Assembly (NCBI GenBank): GCA_001874325.1
Contig: MPCW01000008.1
Location: forward strand, 62,001 to 126,000
Source: Flavobacterium sp. MedPE-SWcel
GTDB taxonomy: Bacteria; Bacteroidota; Bacteroidia; Flavobacteriales; Flavobacteriaceae
DNA: 64,000 nt
Reading direction: 5' to 3'
Positions 40,467 to 50,599 of the stretch are shown one piece after another. The position numbers were made by a program, and so were the translations under genes. The notes under the pieces are model-generated. The model was not told the origin of the DNA. It did no database searches and saw nothing but the letters and a program-made list of their open reading frames with translations. How positions within the stretch are numbered: position 1 is the first letter of the stretch; every line of letters begins with the position of its first letter.

Positions 40467-41930
40467 TTATCTTTCTAGACCCTCTATTACATATAACATA
40501 CTACCTTCTTTTCTTGAACCTTCTACAGTTGTAGCGTTAGGATCTGTAAATGCAGAACCATCTGCAGGCTCCCACCCATGGTTTTGCGTAATGATAGCAA
40601 AAGTGTTGTCTTTTCCGATAATGTCAGATATATCTATCATTCCAGTTATTTCCCACATTTTATCAGTATTACCATAACCTGCAGCAGTAGCAGCATCTTG
40701 GTCACACTCTAAAACAGTTTTTAAAGCACCCGTACTAATGTTGTACTGGTATAAACGTGCGTAGTGTGTCTTGTCTGGAGTATCAGCATATCCATTTGGA
40801 TCTTCTTGGATGTATACATAGTTCTCAGTAACAGTAATGTTATCAGGGCTATGGAATGCTTTAGCGATACCATCTAATTTATCACCATCTAATATACAAG
40901 TAAGTGTTCCTGCACCTGTAGGGTCATTTTCGTTAAGTACTAACTTATATACTCTACCGTAAATAGTACCTTTTCCTACTAAGTCTGGTTTTTTACGACC
41001 TGTTACACAAAAGTAAATTTCTCTTTGATTTGCAGCACTACCTCTTCTCCAGTCGATATCTTCTAATCTAGAGAAGCCCATAACACCTTTGTTCTTACAT
41101 TCAGCATCAAGTAAATCTACTTCAGTTTCTTCTAAACTTACAAACTCTACTGGGTAAGATTGTCCTTCTGTCATGTCCATTTCGAAGTTGATGCTAGCAT
41201 CAGACATTTTAAGACCATATAGTTGACCACCGTATAAATCACCAGAATTACCAACATACATTCCTAATTGTCCTGAAGGAGTAGTGTTGTCACCTTGATC
41301 ATCACCAATAAATACAACAGTTTTATCTGAGTAAGCATCTTTACCAATTGGCACAGCATTCTCACAAGTCCATTGTCCTAATTTAGTTAAGATGTTAGCA
41401 GTACTAGCATCAGCAGCCGATCTAAAAGGATCTGTAGCAAAAACTGCTTTAGAAGAACCACCCCATTCTCCACCTGAAAGGTATAAAGGACCAAATCCGT
41501 GCTCTTGTGGAGTAATTAGAGTACCAGAACACTGTGCAGTACCTGCAGTAGCAGCAGAGTTTAAGATGTACTCACCTTTTACTGGCTTAAACGTTTCGTC
41601 AAAAGTAATACGAGCCACAGCGTAATCTGCCTCGATGTTGTTGATTAAAGAGAAAGTACCGTCATCATTCTTTAATAACCCTGCACCATCAGCCATAGAA
41701 CCATAAACGAATGCTGGAGAATCTTCTAGTACATCTTCTGAACTTAATATATTATATATATTCAAGTTAGAGAAACCACTAGCTTTTTTAAGCATAATGT
41801 TTGGACTTGTTGAGTGGTTTGCTAACTCAACTGGGTTAGGAGTAGCCTTGTTGTCATCATCATTGTTACAAGATACAAGCGTACCTAAAGCAGCACACAT
41901 TCCGATTACTGCAAGATAATTTTTTTTCAT
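40467..41930 (-). CDS. PhoX-like (DUF839) phosphatase-family lipoprotein
   Basis: Lipobox LGTLVSC; VMGFSRLEDIDWRRG, FHSPDNITVTENYVYIQEDPNG, EITGMIDIS. Confidence 0.75.
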   Translation of the reverse strand: MKKNYLAVIGMCAALGTLVSCNNDDDNKATPNPVELANHSTSPNIMLKKASGFSNLNIYNILSSEDVLEDSPAFVYGSMADGAGLLKNDDGTFSLINNIEADYAVARITFDETFKPVKGEYILNSAATAGTAQCSGTLITPQEHGFGPLYLSGGEWGGSSKAVFATDPFRSAADASTANILTKLGQWTCENAVPIGKDAYSDKTVVFIGDDQGDNTTPSGQLGMYVGNSGDLYGGQLYGLKMSDASINFEMDMTEGQSYPVEFVSLEETEVDLLDAECKNKGVMGFSRLEDIDWRRGSAANQREIYFCVTGRKKPDLVGKGTIYGRVYKLVLNENDPTGAGTLTCILDGDKLDGIAKAFHSPDNITVTENYVYIQEDPNGYADTPDKTHYARLYQYNISTGALKTVLECDQDAATAAGYGNTDKMWEITGMIDISDIIGKDNTFAIITQNHGWEPADGSAFTDPNATTVEGSRKEGSMLYVIEGLER

Positions 41931-42188
41931 TTCGATTTAAATAAGTTATGTTGTGAATAATTAATCTGCCGCGAAACTAGGGCAGTCTTATTATGTCAAA
42001 ATGAATAGCGTGTTAACAAATATTGAAGTATTTTTGATTTTATTTAAAGTGAATAAAAATAATAAGAGTTGTATTTTATTTAACAGATTGATTGTTAATA
42101 TATTTGTTTATGGGGGTATGTTTAACTTATTGTTAAATCGGGACAATTATTTTTGTATGAAATTACTTCAATTATTTTTTTAGATGAA

Positions 42189-42223
42189 AATATTAGAAAA
42201 AACAACAAGTTTTTTCTAATATT
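42189..42223. repeat. Perfect 15-bp inverted repeat, 5-nt loop
   Basis: AATATTAGAAAAAAC-AACAA-GTTTTTTCTAATATT in the divergent intergenic region between the PhoX-like gene and the antiporter. Confidence 0.85.
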
Positions 42224-42263
42224 AAGATATAAAGTATAAATTAGTCATTTTAAAGCCCACATC

Positions 42264-43448
42264 ATGACTGCAGGAATTATATTAGCACTTTGTTTACTTG
42301 TGTTGTTATCTTATGTATTTGATCTAACATCTTCAAAAACTAAGATACCATCCGTGCTTCTTTTACTTCTTTTAGGGTTTTTAGTAAGACAGCTATGTAA
42401 TATTTTTGGAATAAATGTTATCGATCTGCAAGATGTATTACCAATACTGGGTAGTATAGGTCTTATTCTTATAGTTTTAGAAGGATCATTAGAACTTGAA
42501 TTAAGAAAGAGTAAAGTACCAATTATAAAAAAGTCTGTTATTCTAGGTATTGTACCGCTTATAGTACTATCGGTAGGGCTTGCTTTTGTGTTTCATTATA
42601 TAAGTGGTGTTGATTTTAAAACTTGCCTTGCAAATGCAATACCTTTATCTATAATAAGTAGTTCTGTAGCAATACCAAGTGTAAGAGGGTTTACGCGCTC
42701 TAATAGAGCCTTTGTAATATATGAAAGTAGTATATCAGATATTATAGGGGTAATACTATTTAATTTCGTTACTATGCACGATACCATTGGTTTTGCCGCT
42801 TTTGGTTCTTTTTTAGTTCAGTTAGTAATTATTGTAATAATATCATTTATAGCTACAGGAGCATTATCTTTTATGTTGAGTAGGCTAGAGCATCATATTA
42901 AGTTTGTGCCTATTATATTTTTAGTTATACTTATTTATGAACTGTCTAAAATTTTCCATCTACCATCATTAGTATTTATTTTAGTTTTCGGGCTTTTCCT
43001 TAATAACTTAAATGAAATTCGTCATGTTAAATGGATAGAGTATTTAAAACCAACGCTGTTAAGAAAAGAGGTTGATAAATTTAGAGAGATAACTATAGAG
43101 TCTACATTTCTTGTACGAGCACTGTTTTTTCTTCTTTTTGGTTATTTAATAGAAGCTCGTGAAGTTTTAAATACAGATGTTATTTTATACTCTTTAGGTA
43201 TTACAGCAGGTATTTATGGGTTGAGAATTATAGCATTAAAAATCGCCAAAACAGATCTAGTACCATTAATGTTTATAGCACCAAGAGGGTTAATAACAAT
43301 TTTATTGTTTTTATCTATCTCAGATAAGCTACCATTCATTAACCGTTCATTAATAATACAGGTTATAATTTTAACCTCATTAATAATGATGATGGGTACT
43401 ATTTCTAGTAAGAAAGAATCTAAAGAAATTATAGAAAATAGTCACTAA
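42264..43448 (+). CDS. Cation:proton antiporter (CPA family)
   Basis: ~12 TM; SKTKIPSVLLLLLLGFLVRQ, VLEGSLELELRKSK, FIAPRGLITILLFLSI. Confidence 0.9.
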   Translation: MTAGIILALCLLVLLSYVFDLTSSKTKIPSVLLLLLLGFLVRQLCNIFGINVIDLQDVLPILGSIGLILIVLEGSLELELRKSKVPIIKKSVILGIVPLIVLSVGLAFVFHYISGVDFKTCLANAIPLSIISSSVAIPSVRGFTRSNRAFVIYESSISDIIGVILFNFVTMHDTIGFAAFGSFLVQLVIIVIISFIATGALSFMLSRLEHHIKFVPIIFLVILIYELSKIFHLPSLVFILVFGLFLNNLNEIRHVKWIEYLKPTLLRKEVDKFREITIESTFLVRALFFLLFGYLIEAREVLNTDVILYSLGITAGIYGLRIIALKIAKTDLVPLMFIAPRGLITILLFLSISDKLPFINRSLIIQVIILTSLIMMMGTISSKKESKEIIENSH

Positions 43449-44638
43449 AAAATGATAAGATTGATATCTCGATATGATAATGAGAACCAATCTGCTATAG
43501 ATTTATTAGTAAGTAGCCCGTGGTATAAATAAATACCATTTTTAAAACCTTTATTGCAACGAATAGAACTTTCTAAACCGCCGTTCTCGGCCATTTGTAA
43601 TAAGAAAGGGCTTATTATGTTACTAATAGATATAGAAGCTGTTTTAGAGTAACGAGAAGGGATATTAGGTACACAGTAGTGTACTACATTGTTTTTGACA
43701 AAAGTAGGTTTTTCGTGAGTTGTAATTTCCGAGGTTTCAAAACAACCGCCAGTATCAATACACACATCCATAATAACCGCACCTTTTTTCATGTGCTCTA
43801 CCATTGTTTCGCTTACAATAATGGGCGTACGGTTTTTACCACGCATTGCCCCAATAGCAACATCACAACGCATAAGTGCTTTTAATAATGCCTTTTCTTG
43901 TAGTGTAGAGGTGAATATACGTTGGTTTAAGTTATTTTGAAGTCGACGTAGTTTAGTTATAGAGTTGTCAAACACTTTAACGCTAGCACCTAGACCTATA
44001 GCTGTTTTAGCAGCAAATTCGGCGACAGTACCAGCACCTATAATAACAACCTCAGTAGGTGGTACACCAGTTATATTACCCAGTAGTAATCCTTTACCTA
44101 TTCTTTCGTTTATCATTAACTCAGCAGCAATAAGTACTGATGCTGTTCCTGCAATTTCACTTAACGATTTTACAGTAGGGTAAGACCCGTCTTCATCTTT
44201 AATAAACTCAAAGGCAAGTGCTGTAATTTTTTTTGCAGCAAGAGCATCAAAATATTCTTTACGTTGTGTTTTTAGCTGTATAGCAGAAATAAGTAATGTT
44301 TTCTGCTTCATCATTTCTATTTCCTTATCAGTAGGGGGTTCTACTTTAAGTATAACAGGACAACTAAAAACTTTTTTTGTGTCTTGTGTTACCTCTGCAC
44401 CAGCATCGCTATACTCTTTATCAGTATAGCTAGAGCTTTCACCAGCACAAGATTCTATCATTACACGATGTCCATGAGCAGTTAGAGAGCTAACAGCATC
44501 AGGAGTAAGACATATTCTTCTTTCCTGATATGATGTCTCTTTTGGTACCCCAATAAAAAGCTCACTTTTTTTCTTGCCTACTTCAAGTTTTTCCTCCTGT
44601 GGAAGCAATTGTTGTTTTGTGAAGGGTGTTAATGACAT
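43445..44638 (-). CDS. ald: Alanine dehydrogenase
   Basis: IGVPKETSYQERRICLTPDAVSSL, VIIGAGTVAEFAAKTAIGLGASVKVFD, GAVIMDVCIDTGGCFETS. Confidence 0.9.
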   Translation of the reverse strand: MSLTPFTKQQLLPQEEKLEVGKKKSELFIGVPKETSYQERRICLTPDAVSSLTAHGHRVMIESCAGESSSYTDKEYSDAGAEVTQDTKKVFSCPVILKVEPPTDKEIEMMKQKTLLISAIQLKTQRKEYFDALAAKKITALAFEFIKDEDGSYPTVKSLSEIAGTASVLIAAELMINERIGKGLLLGNITGVPPTEVVIIGAGTVAEFAAKTAIGLGASVKVFDNSITKLRRLQNNLNQRIFTSTLQEKALLKALMRCDVAIGAMRGKNRTPIIVSETMVEHMKKGAVIMDVCIDTGGCFETSEITTHEKPTFVKNNVVHYCVPNIPSRYSKTASISISNIISPFLLQMAENGGLESSIRCNKGFKNGIYLYHGLLTNKSIADWFSLSYRDINLIIF

Positions 44639-44674
44639 GTGTGTTATATGATAGTTGGGACTAATTTACAAAAA

Positions 44675-45082
44675 TTATTTCAACGTCACTTGTCGTCTCC
44701 CGTCAGGCAATAGCTTTATGGTGATGGAAGAGTGGTCTAAAGGTATAAGATTAGGTGTTTTTTCTGGCCATTCTATAAGGCACATGTTACCAGAATAGAA
44801 GTATTCATCTATTCCCATATCATAAGCCTCCTCTTCGTCATTAATACGATATAAATCAAAATGATATAATGCTTTAGCATCAGATGTTTCATATTCGTTA
44901 ACTAACGAGAAGGTAGGGCTAGACGTAATATCTGTTACTCCCATTTGGCGAGCAATAGCCTTAATAAGTGTAGTTTTACCCGCACCCATATCAGCATGAA
45001 AAACGACTATTTGTTTTAAACCGTTTTCAAGTAATTGCTCTGCCACTTTATCAATTTCTTCTAATGAGAAAATTACTTCCAT
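44675..45082 (-). CDS. tsaE: tRNA threonylcarbamoyladenosine biosynthesis ATPase
   Basis: Walker A GAGKTTLIKAI, SSPTFSLVNEYE, HFDLYRINDEEE, LIEWPE. Confidence 0.95.
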   Translation of the reverse strand: MEVIFSLEEIDKVAEQLLENGLKQIVVFHADMGAGKTTLIKAIARQMGVTDITSSPTFSLVNEYETSDAKALYHFDLYRINDEEEAYDMGIDEYFYSGNMCLIEWPEKTPNLIPLDHSSITIKLLPDGRRQVTLK

Positions 45083-45085
45083 ATA

Positions 45086-46636
45086 TTACTTAGGATTAAA
45101 TACTAAAAACGGAATAACCATTTCTTCTAACGATATACCACCATGTTGGTATGTGTTTTTGTAATAACCTGCATAATGATTAAAGTTATTTACGTAAGCT
45201 AAAAATAAATCGTTTTTAGCAAAAATGTACGAACTACTCATGTTTATAGTAGGTAACTGTACAAGTTTAGGATCTTTTATATGATATACATCTCTATCAT
45301 CAAAAGTAAGACTTCTCCCTGTTTTGTAACGTAAGTTTAAGCTAGTATTTCTGTCACCTATTACCTTGCTTGGGTTCTTTACATTAATAGTACCATGATC
45401 CGTAGTTAATATAAGTTTAAAGCCCATTAGCTGCGCTTGTTGTATCATTTCTAGTAATGGTGAGTTTTTAAACCAGCTTAATGTAAGCGAACGATAAGCT
45501 TTATCATTACTCGCTAACTCTTTTACTACTTCCATTTCTGTTTTAGCATGCGAAAGCATATCTACAAAGTTATATACTATTGTAGTAAGGTCATTATCTT
45601 TAAGACCTTTAAAGTTGTCAACTAACTTTTTACCGTCTTTAAAGTTTGTAATTTTATAGTACTCTTGCTTAATATTAAGCCCTAAACGTTTTAAATGAGC
45701 TGTAAGAAACTCGGCTTCATATAAGTTTTTACCACCATCTTCAACATCATTTTTCCAATACTCTGGATGTTTCTTCTCCATTTCTAGAGGAGTAAGCCCT
45801 GAGAAAATGGCATTACGTGCATACTGTGTAGCAGTAGGTAAAATAGAGTAGTAGGTAGACTCTTGTTCCAGCTTATAATGGTTGCTCACAACATTTTGGA
45901 ATGCTTTCCATTGGTCATAACGTAAGTTATCTATAACTACAAAAAGTATTGGTTGTTTCTTTTGTATTTCAGGAACAACTAATTCACGAAAAAGATTGTG
46001 CGATAATACAGGTTTATCCGCATTAGGGGTATACCAGCTTTCGTAATTTTTCTCTATAAACTTCCCAAACTGTAAATTAGCTTCGTGTTTTTGAGATTCA
46101 AGTATTTCAACCATACTTTGATCTTCGATGTTTTCAAGCTGCATTTCCCAAAACACAAGTCTTTTGTACATTTCTGTCCAATCTTCCCAAGAGTTGACCA
46201 TAGCCATATCCATAGCTATTTTTCTAAACTCTTTTTGATAATCAAGTGTTGTTTTTTCAGATACTAGTCTAGAGTTGTCAAGATTCTTTTTTAAACTTAG
46301 TAGTATCTGATTAGGGTTTACGGGTTTTATAAGATAATCAGCTATTTTAGAACCAATAGCTTCTTCCATTATATATTCCTCTTCACTCTTAGTAATCATT
46401 ATTACAGGAACAGATGATTTAAGCTCCTTTATTTCAGATAATGTTTCTAAGCCACTAAGCCCTGGCATATTTTCATCAAGAAATACAACATCAAAATTTT
46501 CATCTCTAAAAATATCGATTGCATCTTGCCCATTATTAGCAGTAGTAACATTATAGCTTTTCTTTTCTAAAAAAAATATGTGGGGTTTCAGCATGTCTAT
46601 TTCATCGTCAACCCAAAGTATCTTTATTTCATTCAT
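45086..46636 (-). CDS. porX: PorX: response regulator fused to PglZ/alkaline-phosphatase-superfamily domain
   Basis: Receiver domain (ILWVDDEIDMLKPH, VVFLDENMPG, MITKS) plus PglZ-like segment (VVIDNLRYDQWKA, LTTDHGT, HGGISLEEMVIP). Confidence 0.93.
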   Translation of the reverse strand: MNEIKILWVDDEIDMLKPHIFFLEKKSYNVTTANNGQDAIDIFRDENFDVVFLDENMPGLSGLETLSEIKELKSSVPVIMITKSEEEYIMEEAIGSKIADYLIKPVNPNQILLSLKKNLDNSRLVSEKTTLDYQKEFRKIAMDMAMVNSWEDWTEMYKRLVFWEMQLENIEDQSMVEILESQKHEANLQFGKFIEKNYESWYTPNADKPVLSHNLFRELVVPEIQKKQPILFVVIDNLRYDQWKAFQNVVSNHYKLEQESTYYSILPTATQYARNAIFSGLTPLEMEKKHPEYWKNDVEDGGKNLYEAEFLTAHLKRLGLNIKQEYYKITNFKDGKKLVDNFKGLKDNDLTTIVYNFVDMLSHAKTEMEVVKELASNDKAYRSLTLSWFKNSPLLEMIQQAQLMGFKLILTTDHGTINVKNPSKVIGDRNTSLNLRYKTGRSLTFDDRDVYHIKDPKLVQLPTINMSSSYIFAKNDLFLAYVNNFNHYAGYYKNTYQHGGISLEEMVIPFLVFNPK

Positions 46637-46865
46637 GTATGAGTGAATTTTCGTTCGCGGAATTAATTATGCAAGTTAAATGTATTTAACGGTTTTTATC
46701 TTAATTATTGTATAAAAATACTAACTATACTTAATAGACATCTAATTATTTCATTAGATGTAGAGTTTATGTATTTATTATCCAATATTAAGAGATGAAG
46801 AGTGTTTCTTACAAGAGGTTCAGTGATAAAAACACCTCTTAATTTAAACAAAACACTATGTTTAC

Positions 46866-46873
46866 TATATTTG
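46866..46873 (+). promoter_or_regulatory. Candidate -7 element TATATTTG for the HD-domain gene
   Basis: TTTA(46843-46846)-N19-TATATTTG ahead of the GTG at 46892. Confidence 0.5.
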
Positions 46874-46891
46874 TTAAAAATTATCCCTACT

Positions 46892-48136
46892 GTGAGCGAG
46901 ATTAACAAGCTTAAAATACTTAACGACCCTATATATGGGTTTATATCTATAACCAATCCGCTGGTTTACGATCTTATTCAACATCCTTATTTTCAACGAC
47001 TCAGACGTATTTCCCAAATGGGGATGTCTTACTTAGTGTATCCAGGAGCACACCATACACGTTTTCATCATGCATTAGGCTGTATGCATATCATGCAGAA
47101 AACAATACAGGTATTACGTTTTAAAGGGGTAGAAATATCTGATGAAGAAGAAAATGCACTCTCTATAGCTATATTATTACACGATATAGGGCATGGTCCT
47201 TTTTCGCATGCTATGGAGCATAGTATTGTAGAAAATGTAAATCATGAAGCTATTTCGCTTCGATTTATGGATAAGTTAAACGAGATGTTTGACGGGAAAC
47301 TGTCACTTGCTATAAAAATATTTAAAGGACAGTATCATCGTAAATTTATGCTACAGCTTATATCTAGTCAGGTAGATATGGATAGAATGGATTATTTAAA
47401 ACGTGATAGTTTTTATAGTGGTGTTGCCGAGGGAAATATCAATTCTGAACGATTGATACAAATGATGAATGTACAAGATGATATACTTGTAATTGAGGAA
47501 AAAGGAATTTACTCTGTCGAGAAGTTTCTTGTTGCTCGTAGGTTAATGTATTGGCAGGCATATTTGCATAAAACAAGTGTAGCAGCCGAATTGATTCTTA
47601 CTAAGATATTAAAAAGAGCAAAAGAGTTAACCCAGAAAGGTATAACGCTACCATGTAGTAGTTCACTTCAGTTTTTTCTTCAACAAAAAATTAATTTAGA
47701 AGACTTTAATGATGAAGTGTTGGAAACTTTTTCACGATTAGACGATTTTGATGTTATGAGTGCCATAAAAGAGTGGCAATATAACGATGACTTCATACTA
47801 GGTGAATTAAGTCGAATGATTATTAATAGAGATCTTTTAAAGATAAGATTACAGTCAGAAAAAGTAGATAAGTCGGTAGTTAAAAATATGAAATCATTAT
47901 TAGTAGAAACTTATAATGTTACAGAGAAAGAGGCCGATTATTTCGTGTTTAAAGGAAAAATTAAAAATCAGGCCTATAATAAAACGGGCGAACCAATACA
48001 TATATTGAAGAAAGATAGAACGGTAAAAGAGGTTGCAGAAGCTTCTGATCAGTTAAATTTAAAGGCATTATCTAAGCCAGTAACTAAGTATTATGTATGT
48101 TTTCCAAAAGTACTTTTGGAAAAAGCAGCGTTTTAA
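46892..48136 (+). CDS. HD domain phosphohydrolase (dGTPase/SAMHD1-like)
   Basis: LNDPIYGFI, HHTRFHHALGCMHIM, LLHDIGHGPFSHAMEH, QVDMDRMDYLKRDSFYSG; GTG start (ORF track opens at 46802). Confidence 0.9.
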   Translation: MSEINKLKILNDPIYGFISITNPLVYDLIQHPYFQRLRRISQMGMSYLVYPGAHHTRFHHALGCMHIMQKTIQVLRFKGVEISDEEENALSIAILLHDIGHGPFSHAMEHSIVENVNHEAISLRFMDKLNEMFDGKLSLAIKIFKGQYHRKFMLQLISSQVDMDRMDYLKRDSFYSGVAEGNINSERLIQMMNVQDDILVIEEKGIYSVEKFLVARRLMYWQAYLHKTSVAAELILTKILKRAKELTQKGITLPCSSSLQFFLQQKINLEDFNDEVLETFSRLDDFDVMSAIKEWQYNDDFILGELSRMIINRDLLKIRLQSEKVDKSVVKNMKSLLVETYNVTEKEADYFVFKGKIKNQAYNKTGEPIHILKKDRTVKEVAEASDQLNLKALSKPVTKYYVCFPKVLLEKAAF

Positions 48137-48159
48137 TATAATTTTATATTTTTGTCGGG

Positions 48160-49176
48160 ATGAAATTTACAGCAGAACAAATAGCAGGTATATTAGAAGG
48201 AGAGGTAGTAGGTAACCCAAATGCCGAAGTAGATAAACTATCAAAGATAGAAGAAGGAACCGAAGGTTCGCTTACTTTTCTAGCTAATCCAAAGTATCAA
48301 CAATATATATATTCAACAGAAGCTACAATAGCTATTGTTAATAAAACTTTTGAACCAGAAGAGTCTATAAATACGACTTTAATAAAGGTAGATGACGCTT
48401 ATAAATCGTTTTCAAAACTACTTGAGTATTATAATCAAGTAAAATTAATGAAATCAGGTATAGAGCAACCATCGTTTTTACCAGAAGAAACAGTATATGG
48501 CGAAAACCTTTATTTAGGTAGCTTTTGCTATATAGGTAAAAATGTAAAAATAGGTGATAATGTAAAAATATATCCTAACAGTTTTGTGGGAGATAATGTT
48601 ACTATTGGCGATAATAGTATTTTATTTGCAGGAGTACGTGTATACTCTGAAACTGAAATAGGTAAAGGTTGTACAATACACTCAGGTTCTATAATCGGAT
48701 CTGATGGTTTTGGTTTTGCTCCAAACGAAAAAGGGGAATATAACAAAGTACCACAAATAGGTAATGTTATATTAGAAGATAATGTAGATGTAGGAGCTTG
48801 TACTACTATTGATAGAGCTACACTAGGTTCTACAGTAATTAAAAAAGGAGTAAAGCTAGATAATCAAATACAAATAGCACATAACGTAGTTATAGGTGAA
48901 AATACTGTAATTGCATCACAAACAGGTATTGCTGGTTCTACAAAAATTGGGAAAAGCTGTATTATAGGTGGGCAAGTAGGTATTGTAGGACATATAACAA
49001 TTGGCGATAATGTTCGTATACAAGCACAATCAGGTGTAGGTAAAAATATTCCTGACGGAACAGCTATTCAAGGTACACCAGCATTAGGATATTCTGATTT
49101 CAATAAATCATATGTTCATTTTAGGAATTTACCTAAAATAGTTGCTGATGTAAACGAGCTAAAGAAAAAAATCTAA
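48160..49176 (+). CDS. lpxD: UDP-3-O-(3-hydroxyacyl)glucosamine N-acyltransferase
   Basis: Hexapeptide repeats; GSIIGSDGFGFAPNEKGEYNKVPQIGNV, QIAHNVVIG. Confidence 0.95.
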   Translation: MKFTAEQIAGILEGEVVGNPNAEVDKLSKIEEGTEGSLTFLANPKYQQYIYSTEATIAIVNKTFEPEESINTTLIKVDDAYKSFSKLLEYYNQVKLMKSGIEQPSFLPEETVYGENLYLGSFCYIGKNVKIGDNVKIYPNSFVGDNVTIGDNSILFAGVRVYSETEIGKGCTIHSGSIIGSDGFGFAPNEKGEYNKVPQIGNVILEDNVDVGACTTIDRATLGSTVIKKGVKLDNQIQIAHNVVIGENTVIASQTGIAGSTKIGKSCIIGGQVGIVGHITIGDNVRIQAQSGVGKNIPDGTAIQGTPALGYSDFNKSYVHFRNLPKIVADVNELKKKI

Positions 49177-49200
49177 ACAACAAAATTAAAATATTAGATA

Positions 49201-50589
49201 ATGGTTAAACAAACCACAATCAAAAGCGAAATTTCTTTAAAAGGAGTAGGGCTTCATACAGGTAAAGAGGTTACTATGACTTTTAAACCAGCTCCTGCTA
49301 ATAATGGATATACCTTTGTGAGAGTTGACTTAGAAGGGCAGCCTATTATAGAGGCAGATGCTACTTATGTTGTTAACACACAACGTGGTACTAACTTAGA
49401 GAAAAAAGGAGTTAAAATACAAACTTCAGAGCATGTACTTGCAGCATTTGTAGGCTGTGATGTAGACAATGTTATTATTGAATTAGACGCTTCTGAGCCT
49501 CCAATTATGGATGGGTCTTCTAAATATTTTGTTGAGGCAATAGAAAAAGTAGGAGTAGAAGAGCAAGATGCCGAAAGACAAGTATATGTTGTAAAAGAGG
49601 TAATATCTTATACTGATGAGGTTACAGGTAGCGAGATCATCGTTATGCCTGCAGATAATTATCAAGTAACAACAATGGTAGATTTTGGTACTAAAGTATT
49701 AGGTACACAAAACGCTACATTAAAGAAAATTAGTGATTTTAAAACTGAAATTTCTGACTCAAGAACTTTTAGTTTTTTACATGAACTTGAGGCGCTTTTA
49801 AATAACGGACTTATTAAAGGTGGAGATTTAAACAACGCTATTGTATATGTAGATAAAGAAATATCTACAGAAACAATGGAAAATCTAAAAGTAGCCTTTG
49901 GTAAAGATAATATTACTGTTAAAGCAAACGGAATATTAGATAACCTTACATTACATCATCCTAACGAGGCTGCTCGTCACAAATTACTAGATGTAATAGG
50001 TGATTTAGCACTTGTAGGAATGAGAATACAAGGTAAGATTATAGCAAATAAACCAGGACACTTTGTAAACACACAGTTTGCAAAGAAACTGTCTAAAATA
50101 ATAAAAATAGAGCAACGCAACCAAGTACCTGTGTATGACTTACACAAGGAACCATTAATGGATGTGAATAAGATAATGAGCATGTTACCACACAGGTCGC
50201 CATTTCTTTTAGTAGATAAGATACTAGAAATGTCAGAAAATCATGTGGTAGGTCTTAAAAATGTTACAATGAACGAAGATTTCTTCGTTGGACATTTTCC
50301 AGGTGCACCTGTTATGCCAGGAGTGCTTATTGTAGAGGCTATGGCACAAACAGGAGGTATATTAATACTTAGCTCTGTTCCAGACCCTGAAAATTATCTT
50401 ACTTACTTTATGAAAATAGATAAAGTAAAATTCAAAAAGAAAGTAGTTCCAGGAGATACACTTGTATTTAAGTGTGATCTTATTTCTCCTATACGAAGAG
50501 GAATTTGCCATATGCAAGCTAATGCTTATGCAAATGGAAAACTTGTTGCCGAGGCGGAACTAATGGCACAAATTGTCAAAAACAGTTAA
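49201..50589 (+). CDS. lpxC/fabZ: Bifunctional UDP-3-O-acyl-N-acetylglucosamine deacetylase / 3-hydroxyacyl-ACP dehydratase
   Basis: LpxC motifs ([38 protein letters not shown]) fused to FabZ ([37 protein letters not shown]). Confidence 0.96.
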   Translation: MVKQTTIKSEISLKGVGLHTGKEVTMTFKPAPANNGYTFVRVDLEGQPIIEADATYVVNTQRGTNLEKKGVKIQTSEHVLAAFVGCDVDNVIIELDASEPPIMDGSSKYFVEAIEKVGVEEQDAERQVYVVKEVISYTDEVTGSEIIVMPADNYQVTTMVDFGTKVLGTQNATLKKISDFKTEISDSRTFSFLHELEALLNNGLIKGGDLNNAIVYVDKEISTETMENLKVAFGKDNITVKANGILDNLTLHHPNEAARHKLLDVIGDLALVGMRIQGKIIANKPGHFVNTQFAKKLSKIIKIEQRNQVPVYDLHKEPLMDVNKIMSMLPHRSPFLLVDKILEMSENHVVGLKNVTMNEDFFVGHFPGAPVMPGVLIVEAMAQTGGILILSSVPDPENYLTYFMKIDKVKFKKKVVPGDTLVFKCDLISPIRRGICHMQANAYANGKLVAEAELMAQIVKNS

Positions 50590-50599
50590 ACAAAATTGT

